Shown: positions 7,371 through 13,748 of the stretch, piece by piece
How positions within the stretch are numbered: position 1 is the first letter of the stretch
How the letters are laid out: every line of letters starts with the position of its first letter
Assembly (NCBI GenBank): GCA_050633205.1
Contig: JBOEGA010000088.1
Location: forward strand, 1-22,994
DNA length: 22,994 nucleotides
Source of the DNA: CBDHHC01 sp050633205
Lineage (GTDB): Bacteria > Pseudomonadota > Alphaproteobacteria > Rhizobiales > CBDHHC01
Direction: 5' to 3'
Position numbers and translations under genes: made by a program
Notes under the pieces: generated by a model
The model's input: the letters and a program-made list of their open reading frames with translations, nothing else
What the model was told of the DNA's origin: nothing
Databases searched by the model: none

Positions 7371-7421
7371 AAAGGAAAGCTACAACACTCAGGCGCATAT
7401 AAGCAAATGATAAAGGTTAGA

Positions 7422-7474
7422 CATAGTACTAGCAGCAGTACCGGAAAAGAGGCAGTTATCCAGCTAGTACTATG
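7422..7474. repeat. 12-bp perfect inverted repeat
   Basis: CATAGTACTAGC at 7422-7433 and GCTAGTACTATG at 7463-7474 enclose 29 nt. The right arm overlaps the stop codon of the possible transposase tail ending at 7470. It could be a transcription terminator stem, the end of a lost insertion sequence, or a protein-binding site. The arms are exact; their meaning is open. Confidence 0.5.
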
Positions 7475-7560
7475 ACCAATTGAACTTATAGCCCTCGATT
7501 TTGCCGAGATAGGCATCAGCACTCAGAGTGTTTAAAGCGGTGTAGGTTTATGTAATGCAG
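7470..7560 (-). pseudogene. Possible C-terminal remnant of a DDE-type transposase
   Basis: A 25-codon minus-strand frame (7547-7470) reads TYTALNTLSADAYLGK and then IEGYKFNWS before TAG. A neighbouring frame directly upstream reads HYINLHR. Joined, they resemble the ending of IS3-family transposases (Y-N-x-x-R-P-H-x-A-L-x-x-L-x-P). Nothing upstream of 7560 looks like the rest of such a protein, and no DDE residues are present. This is a short, eye-based match and could be coincidence. Confidence 0.25.
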
Positions 7561-7958
7561 ATTCATCCCCCATGGTTAGGCCAGAAAGCCGAAAGCAGAC
7601 GCAAAGGTCTCAAGGGCGACACCTGATATTCAAAGTCACAGAGACGCATGACACACCATGACCCGATCACCGGACGGTTCAATTAAAGGTCAGGAAGAAT
7701 AAACAGGATAAACGAAATTACCCGATTTGGAGTTCCGCCAGATGTGTGAAGTGTATTACACTTCACCTCTGTCCTCCGCTGCTCTGCGTTTGCTCCGGGA
7801 AGGGGTGCGTGCCGCCCCCCGTTGCACCCCCCTGCCTAAAACATTAAAACTGAAAGGAAAAAATATTTATACACAGACTGAATATTAAAACATTATACTC
7901 TTTCGCTATTATGCAATATTTTCACCTTAAATACTTAAACCCATTTATTTAGGTGAAC
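7561..7958. other. Non-coding region upstream of gajA
   Basis: No convincing gene is seen here. It contains the 21-bp palindrome at 7746-7766, a GC-rich hairpin (GGGGTGC at 7802-7808 with GCACCCC at 7824-7830), and a 10-bp direct repeat TAAAACATTA at 7837-7846 and 7886-7895. From 7837 on, the DNA turns very AT-rich up to gajA, which should hold its promoter. The abrupt change in composition near 7837 may mark the left join of the Gabija cargo. Confidence 0.5.
7746..7766. promoter_or_regulatory. 21-bp near-perfect palindrome (candidate operator)
   Basis: GTGAAGTGTA, a single T centre, then TACACTTCAC make two exact 10-bp arms. With a one-base centre it suits a dimeric repressor site better than an RNA hairpin. 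It lies 193 bp before gajA and no regulator gene is adjacent. Confidence 0.45.
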
Positions 7959-9998
7959 ATGTATATTCAAAATATTGCTATCAGGAACTTTCGTTTATTA
8001 GAGAATGTTGATCTTAGTCTGGAAAAAAGAACAACTGTTATAGTTGGACGTAACAACAGTGGCAAAACCTCATTGACAGAGCTTTTCCGACGTCTTTTGA
8101 CAGATAAAGCGCCAAATTTCAGGTTGGAAGATTTCTCACTATCAGCACATGAAAATTTCTGGCAGGCATATGAGCAATTGCAAACTGGTGAAGATGAAAG
8201 CTCAGTGCGAGCAACGCTACCGGCTATAGAAATTTGTTTGTCAGTGAATTACGAAAACGATGCTGCGTCTTATGGGCCGCTAAATGAATTTATCATTGAT
8301 CTGAACACCGATTGTACGGAAACGCTAATCAAAGTCCGCTATGAGCTGGAAAAGGGAAAACTACAAACCCTGTTTGAAGATATAGAACTAAACGGGGAAG
8401 CGCCAGCTGACGAACAAAAAAAAGCATTCTTTAAAGCTGTTAAAGACCGCGTTTCCAAGCTGTATGCCGCCAGAATTTATGCAGAAGATCCGAATGATCC
8501 AACAAATCAGAAAGACTTGGAAACAAGGAAACTTCACGCTCTTCTGCAATCTGGCTTCATCAATGCGCAACGTGGTTTAGAAGATGCTATAAGTGGGGGT
8601 GGAGCGGAAATAAAAAAAACCAACATATTAGGGGGAATCCTTGAGCAGCTCTTTACCTCGGCAAATAATTCTAACCGTCCCGAAGATAAACAAAGTATAT
8701 CTGACCTAGAAGCGGCTATTAAAGATATTCAAACCAGTCTGGATGAAGGTTTTAATATTCAACTTAAAAATCTTCTTCCAACCTTCCAGATGTTTGGTTA
8801 CCCACGGTTAAATGAACCTGGACTATTAACAGAAACCACACTGGATGTTGAACGGCTACTAAGAAATCACACTAAAGTTCGTTACACAGGGGTAAACGGG
8901 ATAAATCTACCGGAAGCGTATAACGGTTTGGGTACAAGAAATCTCATATACATACTTTTACAGCTTTTGGAGTTTTACAAAAGCTGTATGACGAGAGAGT
9001 TCGTGCCGGGGATGCATCTGGTTTTTATTGAAGAGCCAGAAGCCCACCTTCATCCGCAAATGCAGGAGGTATTTATAAACAAAATTGGTGAAATTGCAGA
9101 AAGGTTTGCTCAGGCTCATGGGTTTGAAAGAACATGGCCGGTGCAATTTGTTGTGACTACGCACTCGCCACACATGGCAAATAAAGCGCCCTTTGATGCT
9201 ATGAGATATTTTCTTACACGACCAAAAAGCTTGGGAAGCCAAATTTATAGCACTGAAATTAGGGACTTGAAAAAAGGACTTTCTGGTATTCCCATTCCAG
9301 ACAAAGAATTTTTGCATAAATATATGGTTCTTACGGGTTGCGATTTATTGTTTGCTGATAAAATTGTACTTATCGAAGGGGCAACAGAACGAATCATGTT
9401 GCCGGAAATTATAAAAAAAGTGGATGCTGCTACGGGAGCCAATGATCCAAAACTTTCAAGCCAGTATGTTTCTGTTATGGAAGTTGGTGGAGCTCACGCT
9501 CATAAATTTTTTGAGTTGTTAAATTTCCTCGATCTCAGCACCTTGATTATAACCGACATCGACTCAGTGGATGACGATTCAAAAGCTTGTATGGTTTCAG
9601 CCGGGACTGGCACAAGCAATAGCTGCATAAAACATTGGTTTGGTAATGATGTGACGCCTGCTCAACTTGTAGAAAAAACGGACGAAGATAAAACTCAGGT
9701 GCGTGTTCGTCTATGCTATCAAGTACCTGAACAAGACGGCGGAGGTTGTGGAAGAAGTTTTGAGGATGCCTTCATTCTCGCTAACTATGCCGACTTTGAA
9801 CTAGCTACGGCTGATGCCGCAGAAGCTTATGGCAAAGCCAAAAAGATCAAGAAAACAAACTTTGCCATCGAATACGGCATTGATAATACGAACTGGAATG
9901 TTCCCCTATACATAGCACAAGGGCTTCGTTGGCTGGCTTCATCTGGGATTTTACCACCAAAGCAGAATCAGAATGAAGCAGATAGAGAGGCAGCATGA
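7959..9998 (+). CDS. gajA: GajA-like OLD-family ATPase/TOPRIM nuclease of a Gabija system
   Basis: This 679-residue protein has an SMC/OLD-type ATPase followed by a TOPRIM nuclease domain. Visible motifs: Walker A GRNNSGKTS at 30-38; signature-like GLGTRN at 323-328; Walker B LVFIEEPEAHLHP at 354-366; H-loop TTHSPH at 400-405; TOPRIM glutamate in LIEGATER at 471-478; the DxD pair at D533/D535 (TDIDSVDDD); and a late acidic RSFEDAF at about 599-605. In Gabija, GajA nicks DNA when phage activity depletes nucleotides and assembles with GajB. It is about 100 residues longer than the founding Bacillus GajA. The ATG at 7959 has TAGGTG just before it; a GTG 6 nt earlier is less likely. Its stop overlaps the gajB start (ATGA). 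Confidence 0.88.
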   Translation: MYIQNIAIRNFRLLENVDLSLEKRTTVIVGRNNSGKTSLTELFRRLLTDKAPNFRLEDFSLSAHENFWQAYEQLQTGEDESSVRATLPAIEICLSVNYENDAASYGPLNEFIIDLNTDCTETLIKVRYELEKGKLQTLFEDIELNGEAPADEQKKAFFKAVKDRVSKLYAARIYAEDPNDPTNQKDLETRKLHALLQSGFINAQRGLEDAISGGGAEIKKTNILGGILEQLFTSANNSNRPEDKQSISDLEAAIKDIQTSLDEGFNIQLKNLLPTFQMFGYPRLNEPGLLTETTLDVERLLRNHTKVRYTGVNGINLPEAYNGLGTRNLIYILLQLLEFYKSCMTREFVPGMHLVFIEEPEAHLHPQMQEVFINKIGEIAERFAQAHGFERTWPVQFVVTTHSPHMANKAPFDAMRYFLTRPKSLGSQIYSTEIRDLKKGLSGIPIPDKEFLHKYMVLTGCDLLFADKIVLIEGATERIMLPEIIKKVDAATGANDPKLSSQYVSVMEVGGAHAHKFFELLNFLDLSTLIITDIDSVDDDSKACMVSAGTGTSNSCIKHWFGNDVTPAQLVEKTDEDKTQVRVRLCYQVPEQDGGGCGRSFEDAFILANYADFELATADAAEAYGKAKKIKKTNFAIEYGIDNTNWNVPLYIAQGLRWLASSGILPPKQNQNEADREAA

Positions 9999-11734
9999 CG
10001 GCAGAAGCAGCCTTGAATCCGGCTGAGCAAGCTTCTGAAGAAGCGCTTGCAAAAATCCGGGAGTGTCTTGCCGAAGGAAAGAGCTTCTTACTTGAAGCAG
10101 GTGCAGGAGCGGGAAAAACATACTCCCTAATCGAAACGCTAAAACATTTGATAAAAGAAAAGGGCGATGAGCTTGTAAGCAAACATCAACAGATAGCTTG
10201 CATTACCTATACCAATGTCGCGGCTGATGAAATCATTTCGAGAACAGATAGTCACCCAGCGATTTTTTCATCAACAATTCACCACTTCTGCTGGACTTTG
10301 ATACAGAATTTTCAGCCTTTTTTGCGTGAAAAGTTACATGAGACTCATAGTACGTGGCCAGAGAAAATCGAAGAAGCAGGCGGCGTAGAGCATCAGGAGG
10401 TTAAATACGATTTAGGCTATAGAAAAATTAACGATCAAGAAATCACGCTGCACCATGACGATATTCTATCGTTTATGGTAATAATTCTGAACGAGCCTAA
10501 GTTCCAAAGTCTGTTTGCCAAGCGCTACCCAATACTTTTTATAGATGAGTACCAAGATACAGAAACGGCCTTCGCAGAAACCTTAAAAACATGTTTTTTA
10601 GACGCTGGTACAGGCCCTTTAATCGGCTTCTTTGGCGATCACTGGCAAAAAATTTATGGTTCGGGCTGCGGTAAAATCGAGCATCCAAACCTTGAAGTAA
10701 TTGGCAAAGAGGCTAACTTTCGATCTGTGCCGGTTATCGTGAATTCACTTAACAACATACGGCCTGCCTTACCTCAACAAGTGCGTGATCCTGATGCAAC
10801 GGGCACTATCAGCATATTCCATACGAACAACTGGCAAGGAGCAAGACAAGCTGGCGGACATTGGAGTGGAGATCTTCCACCTGAAGACGCGCATGAATAT
10901 TTGGAAGATCTGAAAGTAAGATTACTGGGAGAAGGGTGGGAATTTTCGCCCGACAAAACCAAAATCTTAATGTTGACCCACAATTTGTTGGCCACAGAAC
11001 AGGGATACAGAAATCTGTCTGGTGTTTTCCGTTACAATGATTCATTTATCAAAAAGGAAGATCGGCACATTGCCTTCATGGTCGACATTTTAGAACCAGT
11101 CTGCTCAGCCTATGCAAATCGTCGCTATGGTGAAATGTTTTCTTTATTGGGGCGACGTACACCGCTAATGAGTTCGCATCAAAACAAAGAAGAATGGACA
11201 AGAGACATGGATACCTTGCTAGCTTTGCGGGAAACCGGAACAGTAGGTGGGGTAATTGACCATCTTCTCCAGACAAGGCGACCGCGTTTACCGGAAGGAA
11301 TTGAAAATAAAGAACGTAGACTACAAGAATGGTTGCAGCAAGCCCCGGAAGAAAGGGAAGAGAGTCGCTCGTTGTCTGAACTAGATAACCTCAGGGCTAT
11401 TGCGTATGGAGAGGTTGTAGCACTTACAAATTTCCTGAATGACTCAACACCTTTTAATACCAAACATGGCGTAAAGGGTGCTGAATTTGAAAACGTGCTC
11501 GTAGTGTGCGGCCGAGGTTGGAATCAGTATAACTTCAATCAATTCTTGGAATGGTCTGGCGGCGCTATACCGGCAAATAAAGAAGCGTCTTACGAGAGAA
11601 ACCGCAACCTGTTTTATGTCGCCTGTTCACGCCCCAAGAAAAGATTATGTTTATTGTTCACACAAGAATTAAGTCAAGCGGCTATTCAAACGCTAAACGG
11701 CTGGTTCGGACAGGATAATGTTGTAGCTGCCTGA
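9995..11734 (+). CDS. gajB: GajB-like UvrD/Rep-family helicase of a Gabija system
   Basis: This is a 579-residue superfamily 1A helicase. Motifs in order: Walker A AGAGAGKT at 35-42; Ia ITYTNVAADEI at 70-80; II LFIDEYQDT at 181-189; III IGFFGDHWQKIY at 210-221; IV-like EANFRS at about 239-244; V KHGVKGAEFENV at 490-501; VI LFYVACSRPKKR at 539-550. It is short for a repair UvrD (about 720 residues), as GajB proteins are. The ATG overlaps the gajA TGA, so the two are translationally coupled. In Gabija the helicase docks on the GajA tetramer and is thought to sense or process DNA ends. A lone repair helicase is unlikely given the OLD partner. No clear terminator follows. Confidence 0.88.
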   Translation: MTAEAALNPAEQASEEALAKIRECLAEGKSFLLEAGAGAGKTYSLIETLKHLIKEKGDELVSKHQQIACITYTNVAADEIISRTDSHPAIFSSTIHHFCWTLIQNFQPFLREKLHETHSTWPEKIEEAGGVEHQEVKYDLGYRKINDQEITLHHDDILSFMVIILNEPKFQSLFAKRYPILFIDEYQDTETAFAETLKTCFLDAGTGPLIGFFGDHWQKIYGSGCGKIEHPNLEVIGKEANFRSVPVIVNSLNNIRPALPQQVRDPDATGTISIFHTNNWQGARQAGGHWSGDLPPEDAHEYLEDLKVRLLGEGWEFSPDKTKILMLTHNLLATEQGYRNLSGVFRYNDSFIKKEDRHIAFMVDILEPVCSAYANRRYGEMFSLLGRRTPLMSSHQNKEEWTRDMDTLLALRETGTVGGVIDHLLQTRRPRLPEGIENKERRLQEWLQQAPEEREESRSLSELDNLRAIAYGEVVALTNFLNDSTPFNTKHGVKGAEFENVLVVCGRGWNQYNFNQFLEWSGGAIPANKEASYERNRNLFYVACSRPKKRLCLLFTQELSQAAIQTLNGWFGQDNVVAA

Positions 11735-11980
11735 GTTTATAAAGTTATATTGGGAAAACACACCGTTTCTTCCTGTGCCTAATATCAACTATTCCTTATG
11801 TATTCTATCGGGCGTTACCCGGCGCAAAGTATAGGCCGTGGCCGGGTCAGGCTGTCGTGAACTGAGCCTGCACTTACGCTTGTCTCAGCCGTTCCGGCTT
11901 CCATCCTTAACGCGGGAGAAATGAGACCGGGCAGATAAAATCCAACCAATTAACCGACAGTCCTTAGGGCTGTGCCCTCA

Positions 11981-12052
11981 GCGCACTTCGTAAAAAATCA
12001 TTCAGGCCGAGGCTCGGCTACGCCTGCGCCCGCACCACCCTGAATGATTTTT
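11981..12052 (-). other. Candidate origin of transfer (oriT), MOBQ-like
   Basis: Read on the minus strand, a 14-bp inverted repeat (AAAAATCATTCAGG ... CCTGAATGATTTTT, 32-nt loop) is followed 4 nt later by AAGTGCGC and then TGAGGGC. RSF1010-type (MOBQ) oriTs have an inverted repeat followed by TAAGTGCGCCCT and are nicked inside it. The shared core is the 8-mer AAGTGCGC; the bases after it differ. An AGGGC/GCCCT hairpin follows. The position in a transfer element next to ardA supports the idea. The same structure could instead be a single-strand promoter or terminator. Confidence 0.35.
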
Positions 12053-12089
12053 CCCTCCGTTTGCACACCCCCTGGAGTTGGTCTGCCAT

Positions 12090-12112
12090 GGGCTGCATGT
12101 GCAGCCCTTTTT
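12090..12112 (+). terminator. Intrinsic terminator or attenuator directly before ardA
   Basis: GGGCTGCA, TG, TGCAGCCC give an 8-bp GC-rich stem followed by TTTTT. It lies only 20 nt before the ardA start and 9 nt before its AAGGAGG. It must end an upstream transcript or gate read-through into ardA; any ardA promoter would have to lie upstream of it or in the few bases after it. Confidence 0.75.
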
Positions 12113-12132
12113 CAATTATCAAGGAGGAGAAA

Positions 12133-12639
12133 ATGACCACGTTGTACGCGCTTCCCTATGACATTTCAGCTTCCGGCTTTTATTTTAACTCAGTCGATGA
12201 ATTTCAGAAAAAATTTGCAGAGAACAAAAGCGAAGAAGGCTACCCAATTGAAGAGTATGAAATCCAGTTTATTGATGGTGAAACTATCGATGCACAGCTT
12301 TTCAATGCCCTATATGTTAGTCAGGTCAATTATGGATATTTCTTAGCCGCTTGTGATGACTGGGACGATGATCAAAAAGCCAAGGTCATCATAGCAGTCG
12401 GAGAAGTTGGATATGAGTTTGATCTGGAATCCGACACCTCGGATAAATTCGAAATCGATATTTACGAAATGGATTCCTTAAAAGAACTGGCCGAGCATTT
12501 TGTTGATGAAGGCATTCTTGGCGAGATCCCCGACAACATGCGCTATTACTTCGATTGTGAAGCCTTTGCCCGTGACCTGGCTGTTGAATACTCAGAGACC
12601 ACCATCGCCGGAAAGAAACTGATTTACCGTTGTGACTGA
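12133..12639 (+). CDS. ardA: ArdA-family anti-restriction protein (DNA mimic)
   Basis: This is a 168-residue, very acidic protein. Blocks LYALPYDISASGFYF (4-18) and DIYEMDSLKELAEHFVDEG (about 114-132), and the C-terminal IPDNMRYYFDCEAFARDL followed by a short strand, fit ArdA, whose elongated dimer imitates B-form DNA and blocks type I restriction enzymes. It protects incoming transfer DNA in a new host. The ATG at 12133 has a perfect AAGGAGG 5 nt upstream; a longer frame from 12061 crosses the terminator and is rejected. It is followed by its own terminator. Family members of about 165 residues match in length. Confidence 0.85.
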   Translation: MTTLYALPYDISASGFYFNSVDEFQKKFAENKSEEGYPIEEYEIQFIDGETIDAQLFNALYVSQVNYGYFLAACDDWDDDQKAKVIIAVGEVGYEFDLESDTSDKFEIDIYEMDSLKELAEHFVDEGILGEIPDNMRYYFDCEAFARDLAVEYSETTIAGKKLIYRCD

Positions 12640-12656
12640 TAATGATGAGCTTTGCG

Positions 12657-12695
12657 CCCGCGTTTTTTGGATCAGGCAATGAACGCGGGTTATTT
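12657..12695 (+). terminator. Intrinsic terminator after ardA
   Basis: CCCGCGTT at 12657-12664 pairs with AACGCGGG at 12682-12689 (17-nt loop) and is followed by TTATTT. It begins 18 nt after the ardA stop. Its presence argues against the long upstream extension of the next reading frame. Confidence 0.65.
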
Positions 12696-12749
12696 GTATC
12701 TATACGGAGGAGTATCCGAGGGTTTCGGCCCCCTTCCGGCCCCCGATCC

Positions 12750-12770
12750 CGCCCATTTCAAGATTGGGCG
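12750..12770. repeat. Short hairpin CGCCCA/TGGGCG
   Basis: Six-base arms with a 9-nt loop lie in the GC-rich leader before the membrane protein gene at 12834. A sequence TACGGAGGAGTA at about 12703-12714 upstream looks SD-like but leads to no good frame. Confidence 0.3.
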
Positions 12771-12833
12771 AGAGTGAAATCCGAAATCTGCTACAAGAAC
12801 AAGAAAACTTATTTTTTTATTCCGGCCATAATT

Positions 12834-13382
12834 ATGAGACAGTATTCTCCAAACACTTCTCTACAAGCAGGATTTGGCATGGCTTTGCTATTATACTTGA
12901 TAATCTGGGGTACCTTTGGTGCAGGAGCCTACCATTATGGCCTTCATTGGTGGATGTTTCCGGTAGCAGCTTTGCTCGTCGCTATTGTCAAAGTCTCATT
13001 GAATGCAGATACGCAACACGCAAAAGACTTACCTGGTGTCGCCAAATTCTTACTTGTAAGAGCCGTACTCCTCTATGCGGTAATATTCTCTCTATATGTC
13101 ATAACCGCAGATAAAAATTACGATCATCGCGCAGTGGAATTTCTTGAGTTCACATTCTTCATTGGAAAATATTTTCTGAATTTTGTTGGCGTTATGGTCA
13201 TGCTTTTACTCTTCGGAAGTGAAGGCTCCAGTAGTGGCCGCAGGTCCAGAAGTGAAGGCCGGGTTATATATGCAGACCATGATGATGAGCCGATTAATAT
13301 GCGGACCAACCCAATCAGAACCATGGACATGGAACGCGCAGATGCCATTAATCGCGGCGTAAAAGATCCGACAGACGCATAG
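12834..13382 (+). CDS. Four-helix membrane protein of unknown function
   Basis: This is a 182-residue protein from the ATG at 12834 (MRQYSPNTSL). The frame is open back to 12642, but that part crosses the ardA terminator and reads as junk (GFRPPSGPRSRPF), so the later start is chosen even though no strong SD is seen. Hydrophobic segments lie at about 12-34, 38-56, 70-92 and 104-128. A hydrophilic, Ser/Arg/Asp-rich tail (129-182) should face the cytosol. It sits between ardA and the recombinase pair. No motif identifies it; it could be a surface-exclusion or transfer-associated membrane protein, but this is a guess. Confidence 0.65.
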   Translation: MRQYSPNTSLQAGFGMALLLYLIIWGTFGAGAYHYGLHWWMFPVAALLVAIVKVSLNADTQHAKDLPGVAKFLLVRAVLLYAVIFSLYVITADKNYDHRAVEFLEFTFFIGKYFLNFVGVMVMLLLFGSEGSSSGRRSRSEGRVIYADHDDEPINMRTNPIRTMDMERADAINRGVKDPTDA

Positions 13383-13454
13383 CCTTTCCCCCAAGTGAAT
13401 TTAGACCAGAGGGCTACTTTCGAGGACGCTCAACCCGTAACCAAGAGTATCCCT

Positions 13455-13748
13455 ATGCCCCTGAACCTCGAAAAATACCGCCCATATTTTGAAGAATTTG
13501 ATATGACCGATGAGCAAAGAGATGAATTCATTGAAACGCTCTGGCTTATCGTAAATAGCTTTGCAGATCAGTCTTTTGGCCTGACTTCTTCACAGCAGAT
13601 CTGTGAATTTAAACCCGATAAAGTTTGCTCACCGGAATCCACTTTGGTAGAATCTGAGCATCAACCCAAAATTACAGAACAAGCCGCTAACGATAACAAT
13701 TTACTGAAAGAAATCCCTAAACCTACAGCGAGAACAAATCATGAATAA
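13455..13748 (+). CDS. Small acidic protein paired with the serine recombinase
   Basis: This is a 97-residue protein from the ATG at 13455 (MPLNLEKYRPYFEEFDMTDE). A GTG at 13395 would add 20 residues but reads less like the family. The N-terminal half (KYRPYFEEFDMTDEQRDEF, TLWLIVNSFADQSFG) resembles a short helical protein I recall directly upstream of many alphaproteobacterial serine recombinases. The C-terminal half is polar and probably disordered. It overlaps the recombinase start by 8 nt, which implies coupled translation. A role as recombination accessory or directionality factor is suggested by position only. Confidence 0.7.
   Translation: MPLNLEKYRPYFEEFDMTDEQRDEFIETLWLIVNSFADQSFGLTSSQQICEFKPDKVCSPESTLVESEHQPKITEQAANDNNLLKEIPKPTARTNHE

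Larger units (their letters stand above)
11735..12132. other. Highly structured non-coding block between gajB and ardA
   Basis: No gene is seen in this roughly 400-bp stretch, but it is dense in inverted repeats: CAGGCT at 11848-11853 with AGCCTG at 11865-11870; AGGGC at 11966-11970 with GCCCT at 11974-11978; 14-bp arms at 11993-12006 and 12039-12052, with GCCGAG/CTCGGC nested at 12006-12018; and a terminator hairpin at 12090-12107. Such density suggests an origin of transfer, a single-strand origin or promoter, or a structured RNA ending at 12112. Confidence 0.55.

Noticed and set aside
7075..7410. Plus-strand 111-codon frame after the peptidase gene
   Set aside because: It is opposite the protein-like HTH fragment, spans the 14-bp inverted repeat and shows no recognisable pattern.
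12061..12132. 24-codon N-terminal extension of ArdA from an earlier ATG
   Set aside because: It crosses a strong intrinsic terminator and the residues look random, whereas the ATG at 12133 has a perfect AAGGAGG.
12642..12833. 64-codon N-terminal extension of the membrane protein at 12834
   Set aside because: It overlaps the ardA terminator hairpin and reads as proline/arginine-rich junk before a normal membrane-protein start.
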